Notes: a model not told the origin generated them from the sequence alone. Shown: positions 7,183-15,230, counted from the first letter of the stretch. The stretch: DNA of 23,208 nucleotides from Bacillota bacterium (GCA_009787135.1 WRGP01000247.1:1-23208), one strand, 5' to 3'. Program-made: numbers and translations.

Positions 7183-8769
7183 TTACCCTCTCGCCCACCG
7201 TGCCGGATACCATTTTTGAAACCAAGCGGTAAACACGCTCATCAACGCGGGGCAAAGCGTGTTGATTACGCCGATATAAGCCGATAAGCCCGTGCCCATG
7301 ATGATATACGTCCATATAGGCGTTATCAGATACAACACGCCCCACGCGGCCGTCAATATCCGGTTCGTTTGGATGAAGATCGGGTTGTCAAACGCGCTGT
7401 CAGCGCCGTACTTGGCCGCGCTATAGTGTGCGGTAAGCGGTATTTTTACCAACGCGCCGATACACCACAGCAAGCCAAAGGCCAAATAGCTTAGCGGCAC
7501 GGCAATGCGCGCGTCGGCGCCCAGCAGCACCGCCAGGGAAAGCCCGGCAACAACGGGGACGCTGATTTGCTCAAAGACGACAGGCTGAAAAACAAGCCAG
7601 AGCAAAGGCACGCAGGCCGCCGCGGCAATGCCTATCGCGCCGCCGACGGTCGCATGGATTGCCAGGACCACCCAAATGATAATCCACGGCGCGAGCAGGA
7701 CGTACATATTCGTTTTGCGCCCCTGGTTTTTGGATTGCCGCCGGTTTGGCGTGCCCGCGCCAAAGAGCTCGTCCCATTTGAGCATGATGCTAAAATCGCC
7801 GAGGACTTTGTATTGCCGCTGAAACAGCGCGTCCTGCCCGCTGATCTCGCCTCTGGCGATGGACCGCCAAACGGTGATCGGCGTTTCGATTCTCGTGGTG
7901 TACTGCTTAAAGTTGTCCTCTATGACTTCGGAGCCCTGTTTTGTCAATAAGATCTGGTATGTTTTGCCGATGTCGGTGTAATAAAACTCCAGAACGCGCT
8001 CCTCGCCATCCGGCCTGTACAAGGCCGCCATTTGGGTTGTAAAGCTGAAGCTATCGTCGGACGGGGATGGCGCGCCTTCATTTTTTGCGACCTGCCAGGA
8101 AGCGTCCGCCATTTTTTCAAACACATCGCGCGGGTAAAGCGGCTCCGCCATTTCGGCCTTTGTTTCTTTGCGGATGCCGCCCGCGGCAAATTCCGCTCCG
8201 GCTTGGCTTACGATTCCCAAATACGCGTCCGTGCGGCTTGCGAGCTCCGGCACGCGGAACAGTTCACCCTGGCCGCAAAAAATCGCGGTGTAGTTCTCTT
8301 TGCCGTAATAGTGGTCAAACATGGCTTCCACGGCATCATAATTTCCTTGCGCCGTCCAAAAACCGCAGGTTGAAATTACAACATGCCGCCGCCCTGTCAA
8401 ATCATGCCGGGTCAGATGTCCTCCGTTTTCGTTGTCTTCCGCCATGAATGGCAACAGCAGCGGCAACTGCCGGTCAATGAGATTTTTGAGATTCCCGGGG
8501 ATGCCGTAATAATACAGCGGAAACGACCATATCAGTACATCCGCGGCGACCAGCTTAGGGAGAATATCGCTCATTTCATCGCGTAACACGCATTTGCCCG
8601 GCGTCTTGTTCCAACAGGCATAGCATCCCAGGCAGCCCTTTACATCGGCTTTTGATACGTTGATAATTTCCGCGTCCGCCCATCCCGCGCCGTCCAAAAA
8701 CGCGCGGGTCAGTTTCATCGTGTTGCCACGCTCGCCTTTAGGCGAACCGTTGATCACAAGAACCTTCAT
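7183..8769 (-). CDS. flavodoxin-like oxidoreductase fused to SCP2-like and membrane domains
   Basis: A 528-aa three-part protein. Residues 1-200 are an NADPH-dependent FMN-reductase/flavodoxin-like domain (MKVLVINGSPKGERGNT at the FMN phosphate loop; SFPLYYYGIPGNLKNLIDR). They include a compact cysteine motif CX2CX2CX7C (Cys46, 49, 52, 60), as in iron-sulfur flavoproteins. Residues about 240-335 look like an SCP2 sterol-carrier-like domain (FYYTDIGKTYQILLTKQG ... KVLGDFSIMLKWDELF). Residues about 355-515 hold roughly six hydrophobic helices. The protein would be a membrane-tethered flavoenzyme able to bind a hydrophobic ligand; the ligand is unknown. The SD is GGAGGG, and the ATG overlaps the stop of padR (ATGA). 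Its PadR partner and palindromic operator suggest induction by a toxic or phenolic/quinone-like compound, which is inference. Confidence 0.85.
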   Translation of the reverse strand: MKVLVINGSPKGERGNTMKLTRAFLDGAGWADAEIINVSKADVKGCLGCYACWNKTPGKCVLRDEMSDILPKLVAADVLIWSFPLYYYGIPGNLKNLIDRQLPLLLPFMAEDNENGGHLTRHDLTGRRHVVISTCGFWTAQGNYDAVEAMFDHYYGKENYTAIFCGQGELFRVPELASRTDAYLGIVSQAGAEFAAGGIRKETKAEMAEPLYPRDVFEKMADASWQVAKNEGAPSPSDDSFSFTTQMAALYRPDGEERVLEFYYTDIGKTYQILLTKQGSEVIEDNFKQYTTRIETPITVWRSIARGEISGQDALFQRQYKVLGDFSIMLKWDELFGAGTPNRRQSKNQGRKTNMYVLLAPWIIIWVVLAIHATVGGAIGIAAAACVPLLWLVFQPVVFEQISVPVVAGLSLAVLLGADARIAVPLSYLAFGLLWCIGALVKIPLTAHYSAAKYGADSAFDNPIFIQTNRILTAAWGVLYLITPIWTYIIMGTGLSAYIGVINTLCPALMSVFTAWFQKWYPARWARG

Positions 8770-9323
8770 TCGTTTCCCTCCAATATTTCGATTGCCCTAT
8801 CCGCCCATTCAAGCCTGGAGCGGTAGTGTGTCTCACCGAATAATGCGGTGATTTTCCAATATTGCATGTGCGCGCCGCCCGCGACAGCCGCCCCATATTG
8901 GGCGATGACCTCATCCGCCGCGCCCAGGCCGCTGCAATAGTCAAGGCATTTCCGGCGGTATTTGCGGAACATCTCCAGCACCTGTCCGCTGTCCATTTCC
9001 CCGGCAAAAAATACCCGCATCAGGAACGCGCTTCTCTCGCGCATCTCTTCATGAATATCCGCGTCCGGTGATGAAAGCCAATCATTGAGTTCGGCTTTTC
9101 CCTTATCGGTGATGGAATAAACGCGTTTATTGGGCCTTTCATCCTGCACGACGCGCTCGCTGGTAAGCCAGCCGTTTCGCTCCATATTGCCGAGCTCGCG
9201 GTATATCTGGCTGGTTTGCGCCTGCCAGAAAAAAGCGAGGGAGTCTTTGAAGGTTTTGTCAAGCTCATAGCCTGTCATGGCGCCGTAGTTTAGCAGGCCA
9301 AGAATTCCATGTTTTAGCGACAT
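8766..9323 (-). CDS. PadR-family transcriptional regulator
   Basis: A 185-aa PadR regulator. The winged HTH covers about 1-85 (HGILGLLNYGAMTGYELDKTF, QIYRELGNMERNGWLTSE, DERPNKRVYSITDKGKAELNDWL). A C-terminal helical dimerisation domain of the Vir/PadR_C type covers about 90-180. Start ATG 9323 follows AAGGAG by 8 bases. It is the first gene of a two-gene operon with the flavodoxin/SCP2/membrane fusion, translationally coupled by ATGA. It sits just downstream of a 42-bp near-palindrome overlapping the promoter, so it almost certainly represses itself and its partner until an inducer binds. Confidence 0.93.
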   Translation of the reverse strand: MSLKHGILGLLNYGAMTGYELDKTFKDSLAFFWQAQTSQIYRELGNMERNGWLTSERVVQDERPNKRVYSITDKGKAELNDWLSSPDADIHEEMRERSAFLMRVFFAGEMDSGQVLEMFRKYRRKCLDYCSGLGAADEVIAQYGAAVAGGAHMQYWKITALFGETHYRSRLEWADRAIEILEGNE

Positions 9324-9330
9324 ACAAAAT

Positions 9331-9385
9331 CTCCTTGTAGTATATTCAACTTGTTGAGTATACTACAAGGAGATTTCTGTGTCAA
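9331..9385 (-). promoter_or_regulatory. padR promoter with 42-bp palindromic operator
   Basis: On the minus strand TTGACA (9380-9385) and TATACT (9357-9362) are spaced by 17 bp. A near-perfect palindrome spans 9331-9372: 14-bp perfect outer arms (CTCCTTGTAGTATA / TATACTACAAGGAG) and 5-bp inner arms (TCAAC / GTTGA), with one mismatched pair and a TT centre. It covers the -10, part of the spacer, the start point and the SD. A bound PadR dimer would block RNA polymerase. Confidence 0.9.
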
Positions 9386-9553
9386 GCCTATATTCTCCGC
9401 AGGCAATATCGCTGATACGGGGCCAGGCAGGGGAGTATATGCACTCTCAATCCGGCCCTTTGCGCAAATCAATCAATACGCTTGGCCCCATAACGGCCGC
9501 CGGGATACGGTAGCCTGGCGTAAGGTTTGCCTTTCATGCTGAAAGCTTCTGCC

Positions 9554-10021
9554 TCACCCCTCCGCCAGCCTTGCGATCGACTCCATCGGCAGTATCTCCT
9601 TCAATTCGCTCTCCAGATCCAAGTACTTCTCCAGCGCGTCAATCAGCTTTTTCATATCCTTTTCCACGCGCGCGTGAAGGGCCTTGGCCGAAGTTCCTTC
9701 CATCGCGCAGCCGAGGATGTACACATGGCGCGGTGTCAACCGGCAGACGCCGTAAAGCACGCCGTCCTCCCCGCCCGGGAGAAGGTTGCTCACCGCCACG
9801 CGAAGCCTGTCGCGCCCGTAGCGCCAGATGTGGCTCAGATACGCGTCCCCGTGCCTGAGCCGCAGCACACAGCGGCAGCACGGCGCGTCCGCGGCCAGCG
9901 GAAGCTTCAGCACCGATAGCCTGCGGCCGAGCGCGTTCACGGTAATCTCACCCTCCCAAAGGGAGTCCCAAAAATCCAGCCGCATTTCTGGCAGCAAGGC
10001 GCCCAAGCTGTTTCCTTCCAT
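9554..10021 (-). CDS. hypothetical protein in long-chain-base-like operon
   Basis: A 155-aa protein I do not recognise. It has no signal peptide and no transmembrane helix. The core looks beta-rich (LRLRHGDAYLSHIWRYGRDRLRVAVSNLLPGG, GVLYGVCRLTPRHVYILGCAMEG), followed by an amphipathic helix-rich C-terminus (KALHARVEKDMKKLIDALEKYLDLESELKEIL). ATG 10021 was chosen because GGGGGGAA lies 7 bases upstream; the longer frame to 10165 runs inside the AOS gene. It begins 26 bases after the stop of the acyl ligase/ACP/AOS fusion and is the last gene of that operon, so a role in the same lipid or amino-alcohol pathway is likely but unproven. A small beta-barrel/lipid-binding or regulatory protein is one possibility. 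No catalytic motif is visible. Confidence 0.75.
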   Translation of the reverse strand: MEGNSLGALLPEMRLDFWDSLWEGEITVNALGRRLSVLKLPLAADAPCCRCVLRLRHGDAYLSHIWRYGRDRLRVAVSNLLPGGEDGVLYGVCRLTPRHVYILGCAMEGTSAKALHARVEKDMKKLIDALEKYLDLESELKEILPMESIARLAEG

Positions 10022-10047
10022 CAATACATTCCCCCCATCGTGTTCTG

Positions 10048-13000
10048 TCAGAGCACTTGCCGCGTAGATGCTGGCGGCAAGGCAATGCCCAATTCCACGG
10101 CGGTCTTTACCAGAATATCCAGCGCCTGCCTGATCTGCTCCGGCGTATGCTCGGAGATCACGCAAAAGCGCAAACGGGCTTTGTTCTTCGGCACGGCGGG
10201 GTATACGGCCGGCGGCACAAACACGCCCCGCTCCGAAAGCGCGGTGGAGAGCATGAAAGCGTCCTCATCCCTGCCGACCAGAACGGGCACGATCGCCGTC
10301 TCCGCCGCCAGGCATGTGTTCAGGTTCAGGCGGCGGGCCTCGGAAAGGAACGCCTGAATGTTGCGGTGCAGGTTTTCGATGATCCGCGGATTCTCTTCCA
10401 GCGCGCGAATGGCCGCCAGCGTGGCCGCGGCCAGCGGCGGCGAGATGCCCACGGAAAACACAAACCCCGGCAGGTTATACCGCAGGTACTCGACCAGGTT
10501 CCGGCTGCCCGCCAGATAGCCGCCGCAAGTGCCAAGCCCCTTGGATAGCGTGCCCATCTTGATATCAATGTCGTCATGCTTGAGGTCAAAATACTCGTCC
10601 ACGCCGCCGCCCGTGCGCCCGATGACGCACGCGGAGTGCGCCTCGTCCACCATCAGGAAGCAGCCATACTTCTTTTTCAGGGCGACAATGGCGGGGATCG
10701 GCGCGATATCGCCGTCCATGCTGTACGCGCCCTCGACGATGATCAGCACTTTGACGAACTTATGGCGGTGGGCGCGCAGAATGCTTTCCAAGGCCTCCAC
10801 ATCGTTATGGGGAAACGGCTTGCTCGTCGCGCCGGAGAGGCGGCAGCCCTCCTGTACGGAGTTATGTGAAATGGCGTCATAGACGATCAAGTCGTCCTTG
10901 CCGCAGAAATTGCCCACGATGGTAACGTTTGTGGAATGGCCGCCGACAAGCACCAGTGCGGCCTCGGCGTGCTTCCACCTCGCGATTTCGCGCTCCAGCT
11001 CCTGATAGAGGGATTTTTCACCGGCCAACAGGCGGCTGCCGCTGGCGGATGTGCCATACTTGTCAATGGCCGCCTTGGCCGCCTCCATGGTCTCCTTTCG
11101 GCCGGACATGCCCACATAGTTGTAGGAGCCAAAGTTGAGCACTTGACGGCCTTCCATGAGCGAGGTGGCCATGAGCGGGGACTCGTGGCAGACAAAGTAG
11201 GGGTTCTTTTGCCCCTCCATGACCTTGAGGCGCTTGACGAACGCTGAAAATTCCGGCGTATCCTCAAAGCGCGTGACGGGCGTGATGTCCTCGTCCTCAC
11301 CGCGGTCGACCTCGGCCTTGAACGGGCCGTGCCCGTGCATCTGCGCGTAAATGACCCCGGACAGGTCATTCACGCTGGTGCATTTGGTATACTCCTCCGT
11401 GGGGATGACGATGCCAAAGATCTCCTCCACCTTCAGCGATACGCCTAGGCTCTGCAGGCTGTCGCCGCCCAGGTCGTCGATGAAGTGCGCGTCGTCGCCG
11501 ATACTCTCCAAGGGCATCTCCAGCATCTCCGCAAAGCTTAGCCGCACCTTTTCGCGTATTTCTTCCATTTGGAGGTCTTCGGGCGTGTGCGCCGGCTCTG
11601 GCAGCGTTTCAATTCTTTGCGGGGGCTGCTCCCGCGCCGCGCCGTGCGCCGTCAATACCCGCGTGGCGATCTTGTGTTGTTCGATCATTTCGCGCAAAGC
11701 GACGCGCTTTACCTTAATGCTGTTCACCACCGGCAGCGCCTCCGGCGTGGCCAGCACCAATTGGATGCGCTTGACCTGCGAAAGCCCGCGGCTTAGCTGC
11801 TGCACCTTTTGCGCAAGGCCGAGCAGGAATTTTTCATCGCCATAGCGCGCGCCCACGCTCAGCACGAGCGTGGTGACGTCGTACGGGTTGCCCTTTGTGT
11901 CCGCTTTCGTTCCCAGCACGCATAGCTGCTCCACGCCCTCCAGGCCCGCGAACGTATCCTCCAGCTCGTCCGGGTATACGTTCTCGCCCGATTCGCCAAT
12001 GATAATATCCTTTGTGCGGCCTTCGACATACATGCGGCCGCTCCTGCCAAGGCGCACGACGTCGCCGGTTTCGTACCAGCCCTCTTCGTTGAGCGCGGCG
12101 GGCGCCAGCGCCCCGTCGATCAGCTGCGCGACGTGCATGGCGGAAGTCCTGATGAGCAGCTCGCCCCGGTTTAGGTCTTTGCCATCCGGCCGTACCTTAT
12201 AATCCGTAATCGGAAGGGGACGGCCGACGCTGCCCGTCAGCCGGTTTTTAAGCCTCATCGATAGCTCCACCGACGTAATGGCGGCCTCTGTCATGCCAAA
12301 ACCCAGCACGACCGCGTAGCCAAGGCTGTTGATAGTCTTCAAGTGCTCGCCGGGCGCATGGCTTCCGCCGATGACGATCAGCCGCAAGCTGTCGCCAAAG
12401 AGGTTTTGGTTGACGCCATGAAACAGCTTACGGGCGGCCTTCAAGCCCGCCATAGGCCAGAGGCGCTGGAGCGAGAGCGAAAGGAGCGACATTGCCGAAA
12501 AAACCGCGCGCTTGCCGACGGATTCCTTTGCCAGACGCTTTTTGATCGTGACGGAAAGATTGTTTACCAGCAGCGGAACGGCTATAATCATATTAACGCC
12601 TGTGCGGCGGCATGTTTCCAGGATGGTTTGCGGCGCGCGGTCCTTTAGATATACCTGCGGGTACCCTAAAAAGGGAACGCTCATCACGTTTGTCATCAGG
12701 CCAAGCACATGGTTGAGCGGCAGAAAGCATAGCGTGCGCAGCGGCCCGCTTTTTTCATGCACCACAGGATGCTTTTCATGCGCGCGAACGAAACCTAAAA
12801 TCTGTTTGCAAATGGAGCAGCCGTCGTACACAAACACGCGCGAGGTCGCCGTGGTGCCGGATGTGCATAGGGCGACGAGGTCCGCCCACGCCGGGCGAAA
12901 GCCCGGCGTGGGCTCGTCAGGCGACAGCAGCGATTCCGGCGACGCCTGGGCAATGGCGCCGGACAACTTGCGCTCACGCCTGGTGATCAGCGCGGTCGCG

Positions 13001-13344
13001 CCGGATTGCTTCAGCAGATGCTCTATGAGCTTATCGTCCAGCGACGGGTCGAGCAAGACGGGCTGACGGCCGGCCATGATCAGACCCCACAGCAGCAGGG
13101 GCCATTCCGGGCAAGTCTCCACGGCAATGCCGGCCCAGCCGCCCGCCTCGCCAAAGCGCGCCGCGGCCACTTGCTCGGCACAGGCATAAGCGCGCCGGCG
13201 CATGTCGCCAAACGTATAGGAGCATTCCTCTTCCCCATCAAGCCAAATGGCGGCCTTACACTCCTGATCCGCGCAGGTAGCCTCAAAATAGCCGCGCAGC
13301 GTCATATCCTGCTCAAGCAGCGCGCATTTCTCATTTCTTCTCAT
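10048..13344 (-). CDS. acyl-AMP ligase / ACP / alpha-oxoamine synthase fusion
   Basis: A 1098-aa three-domain protein. Residues 1-555 are an acyl-activating ANL ligase: phosphate loop TSGTTATS (161-168), GFGMTEA (348-354), YETGD (424-428), and VNSIKVKR with the candidate adenylation lysine near 544-546. Residues 590-670 are an acyl carrier domain with DDLGGDSLQS, Ser629 carrying phosphopantetheine. Residues 700-1090 are a PLP-dependent alpha-oxoamine synthase: NFGSYNYVGMSG, SASGSRLLAGE, SHNSVQEGCRLSGAT, VDEAHS, and MGTLSKGLG with Lys935 as PLP lysine. Predicted chemistry: activate a fatty acid, load it on the carrier, condense it with an amino acid with loss of CO2 to give a 3-keto-amine. The AOS blocks recall serine palmitoyltransferase more than BioF. 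The ATG overlaps the reductase stop (ATGA) behind AAAGGAG. Alternatives are a KBL-like or PigH-like (prodigiosin) condensation; the amino acid used is unknown. Confidence 0.88.
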   Translation of the reverse strand: MRRNEKCALLEQDMTLRGYFEATCADQECKAAIWLDGEEECSYTFGDMRRRAYACAEQVAAARFGEAGGWAGIAVETCPEWPLLLWGLIMAGRQPVLLDPSLDDKLIEHLLKQSGATALITRRERKLSGAIAQASPESLLSPDEPTPGFRPAWADLVALCTSGTTATSRVFVYDGCSICKQILGFVRAHEKHPVVHEKSGPLRTLCFLPLNHVLGLMTNVMSVPFLGYPQVYLKDRAPQTILETCRRTGVNMIIAVPLLVNNLSVTIKKRLAKESVGKRAVFSAMSLLSLSLQRLWPMAGLKAARKLFHGVNQNLFGDSLRLIVIGGSHAPGEHLKTINSLGYAVVLGFGMTEAAITSVELSMRLKNRLTGSVGRPLPITDYKVRPDGKDLNRGELLIRTSAMHVAQLIDGALAPAALNEEGWYETGDVVRLGRSGRMYVEGRTKDIIIGESGENVYPDELEDTFAGLEGVEQLCVLGTKADTKGNPYDVTTLVLSVGARYGDEKFLLGLAQKVQQLSRGLSQVKRIQLVLATPEALPVVNSIKVKRVALREMIEQHKIATRVLTAHGAAREQPPQRIETLPEPAHTPEDLQMEEIREKVRLSFAEMLEMPLESIGDDAHFIDDLGGDSLQSLGVSLKVEEIFGIVIPTEEYTKCTSVNDLSGVIYAQMHGHGPFKAEVDRGEDEDITPVTRFEDTPEFSAFVKRLKVMEGQKNPYFVCHESPLMATSLMEGRQVLNFGSYNYVGMSGRKETMEAAKAAIDKYGTSASGSRLLAGEKSLYQELEREIARWKHAEAALVLVGGHSTNVTIVGNFCGKDDLIVYDAISHNSVQEGCRLSGATSKPFPHNDVEALESILRAHRHKFVKVLIIVEGAYSMDGDIAPIPAIVALKKKYGCFLMVDEAHSACVIGRTGGGVDEYFDLKHDDIDIKMGTLSKGLGTCGGYLAGSRNLVEYLRYNLPGFVFSVGISPPLAAATLAAIRALEENPRIIENLHRNIQAFLSEARRLNLNTCLAAETAIVPVLVGRDEDAFMLSTALSERGVFVPPAVYPAVPKNKARLRFCVISEHTPEQIRQALDILVKTAVELGIALPPASTRQVL

Positions 13345-14174
13345 CGTGTAAACTCCTTTGGCGCATAGTATGCTTCAATGACGCGGCGGAACAGCCTGCC
13401 TGGCAGCACGTCGTGCAGCCACACGGCAATTTTTTGATCAAACCCCGCCACCACTACGCGGCTGGGCGCATGCCTCGCCCGAAGAGCCTTGGACACGGCG
13501 GCCGCGACCTTTTCAGGCGCAAGCCCGTTTGTTTCGTCGCGATGGATTTTTTCCGTGGCCGCCTTATAATAAAAATGATAAACAGACTTTTTCTCCCGCG
13601 TCGCCGCGGCGGCGTGCCCGCGGTAAACGTCCGAACCGCCGCGGCAATCCCCCGGGGAGACGACCGTCACGGTGATGCCAAAGCGCCTTACCTCCAGCGC
13701 GAGCGCGTCGGAAAAACCCTCGACCGCGTGCTTGGAGGCGATGTACGCCCCTTGAAAAGGGATGCCAAACAAACCGTTGAGCGAGGAAAACTGCACGATG
13801 CGCCCCGCGCCTTGCGCCCGCATCGCGGGCAAGACGGCCTGTGTCATGCGGACAAGGCCAACGTAGTTAGTTTCCATCACCTGACGGAATTCCTCTACGG
13901 ACGTCTCCTCGCAGGCGCCAAGCGTGAGCCGCGCCGCGCAATTCACCAGCGCGTCCACACGGCCTTCCCTCTCCAGCACAAAGGAGACCGCCGCCTCTAC
14001 GGACGCGTGATCGGTTACGTCCAACACGAGAGGCACGCAGCCCTCCGGCGCGGCCTTGCCGGACGCAAAGGAGCGGGCCCCGGCATAGACAATGAACCCA
14101 TCTGCCGCAAGTTTTTCCGCCACCGCACGCCCCAGCCCGGACGACGCGCCGGCTATCAACGCGACTTGCGCCAT
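13341..14174 (-). CDS. short-chain dehydrogenase/reductase (3-keto-amine reductase candidate)
   Basis: A 277-aa classical SDR. The Rossmann motif is GASSGLG (9-15), with LDVTD near 51-55 and VNCAAR at 78-82 replacing the usual NNAG. Catalytic Ser131, Tyr144 and Lys148 fall in QFSSLNGLFGIPFQGAYIASK. The longer C-terminus and overall form match the SDR subgroup that includes 17-beta-HSD-like and 3-ketodihydrosphingosine reductase-like enzymes. In this operon it would reduce the 3-keto group made by the AOS domain, using NAD(P)H. ATG 14174 was chosen over TTG 14177 because GGAGGAGG lies 7 bases upstream. Its stop overlaps the start of the ligase/ACP/AOS gene, so synthase and reductase are co-translated. 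The substrate assignment is inference; the SDR family call is firm. Confidence 0.88.
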   Translation of the reverse strand: MAQVALIAGASSGLGRAVAEKLAADGFIVYAGARSFASGKAAPEGCVPLVLDVTDHASVEAAVSFVLEREGRVDALVNCAARLTLGACEETSVEEFRQVMETNYVGLVRMTQAVLPAMRAQGAGRIVQFSSLNGLFGIPFQGAYIASKHAVEGFSDALALEVRRFGITVTVVSPGDCRGGSDVYRGHAAAATREKKSVYHFYYKAATEKIHRDETNGLAPEKVAAAVSKALRARHAPSRVVVAGFDQKIAVWLHDVLPGRLFRRVIEAYYAPKEFTR

Positions 14175-14224
14175 CAAACGCCTCCTCCGCTTAAAAACGC
14201 ATAAAATACAATATAAGCAGGGGT

Positions 14225-14253
14225 ATTATACGATAAAGCGCGGGATTGCGCAA
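14225..14253 (-). promoter_or_regulatory. promoter for SDR/AOS operon
   Basis: On the minus strand a perfect TATAAT (14225-14230) lies 17 bp from TTGCGC (14248-14253). It lies about 50 bases upstream of the SDR start. The -35 box overlaps the -35 box of the divergent HAD promoter. Confidence 0.6.
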
Positions 14254-14274
14254 ATCAAAGTTTTCATGTATCAT
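14246..14274 (+). promoter_or_regulatory. promoter for HAD gene
   Basis: TTGCGC (14246-14251) and TATCAT (14269-14274) with a 17-bp spacer, about 80 bases upstream of the HAD start. The -35 is formed by the palindrome TTGCGCAA (14246-14253), shared with the opposite promoter. Confidence 0.48.
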
Positions 14275-14356
14275 GAGTATTACGCAATCAGGGGATTGCG
14301 GCCCCTTGATAATCCCCGGGGCTCGGCCTGTGTGTTGAACGAAAGGATATGCTTGC

Positions 14357-15166
14357 ATGGCGGAAATTCGCGCTGTCATCACCGACTTGGACGATACCCT
14401 GCTCAACGAGCGCCACCAGATGACCGGCCGGACCGTGGCTACACTTAAGCGCCTGACAGCCCAGGGGATCAAGGTGATCCTGGCTTCAGGCCGTAGCGCC
14501 GCCTCCATACGGCCGCAGATGGCAAAGGCAGGGACCCCCTGGCCGTATATCGCCTTCAACGGCGCGCAGATTTTGGACGCGGGGACGCATCTTATCCTAT
14601 CCGCCAGCCAGGTTCCCATGGAATTGGCGCGCCAGGTGCTCCTGTGGTTTGAAGCGCGCCAGGTGTACGCGCAGTACTACGACGGAGACGATTGGTACTA
14701 TGAAACCCCATCCCAGATCACCGAGGACTACGCGAAATCCTCCGGCATCGCGGGCACGCGGACCGCGGGCAGGCTTTCCGAAAGCATTGTCCGCCCCACG
14801 CCCAAGGTGCTGGCCGTCGCCGCGCCTGACCGCGTGCCCGGGCTGATGGCGGAGGCGGCCAAGGCGTTTGGGAACTCGGTGGCCGTCACCACGAGCAAGC
14901 CATGTTTCGTTGAAATCACCATGCCGGACGCCACCAAGGGACACGCTGTCCGCAAGCTGGCGGCGATGCTAAACCTATCGCCGGAGACGACGCTCTGCGC
15001 GGGCGATTCGCTCAACGACCTGTCCATGCTGGCCTGGTCAAAGCTGCCGGTCAGCGTGGCAAACGCGCGGGAAGAGGTCAAAGCCGTGGCTTGGCGCGTC
15101 GCGGGGCATGGGCACAAGGACGGCCTCGCGGAGTTGCTGGACGAGCTGATTCCTTCAAAAGCGTGA
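14357..15166 (+). CDS. Cof-type HAD-family phosphatase
   Basis: A 269-aa Cof-type (class IIB) HAD hydrolase. Motif I is TDLDDTLLN (nucleophile Asp10, acid/base Asp12), motif II ILASGRS, the motif III lysine lies in the KGHAVRKLA region, and motif IV is AGDSLNDLSML. The cap domain (about 85-190) has the usual alpha/beta form. Members dephosphorylate sugar phosphates or cofactor-related phosphates; the substrate is not readable. The ATG at 14357 has GAAAGGA about 9 bases upstream. It is the first gene of a plus-strand run leading to hprK, glucokinase and rsmG, and is divergent from the SDR operon with overlapping promoters. A sugar-phosphate role would suit its neighbours. Confidence 0.92.
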   Translation: MAEIRAVITDLDDTLLNERHQMTGRTVATLKRLTAQGIKVILASGRSAASIRPQMAKAGTPWPYIAFNGAQILDAGTHLILSASQVPMELARQVLLWFEARQVYAQYYDGDDWYYETPSQITEDYAKSSGIAGTRTAGRLSESIVRPTPKVLAVAAPDRVPGLMAEAAKAFGNSVAVTTSKPCFVEITMPDATKGHAVRKLAAMLNLSPETTLCAGDSLNDLSMLAWSKLPVSVANAREEVKAVAWRVAGHGHKDGLAELLDELIPSKA

Positions 15167-15230
15167 ACCTCCGCGCATACTTTTGAGGGAGGGGAGGGGG
15201 ACAGCCCCCAGAGAATCCCTATTGGATGAA

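Noticed and set aside
9460..14258. 13-bp direct repeat TTGCGCAAATCAA at 9460-9472 and 14246-14258, flanking the SDR/AOS operon
   Set aside because: It could suggest insertion borders, but several 13-mer matches are expected by chance in a 23-kb window, there are no transposase or integrase genes, and the right copy is explained by promoter elements.
15196..15209. GGGGG-ACAG-CCCCC hairpin upstream of hprK
   Set aside because: Only 5 bp, no U-run, and the gene run continues downstream; not a convincing terminator or attenuator.
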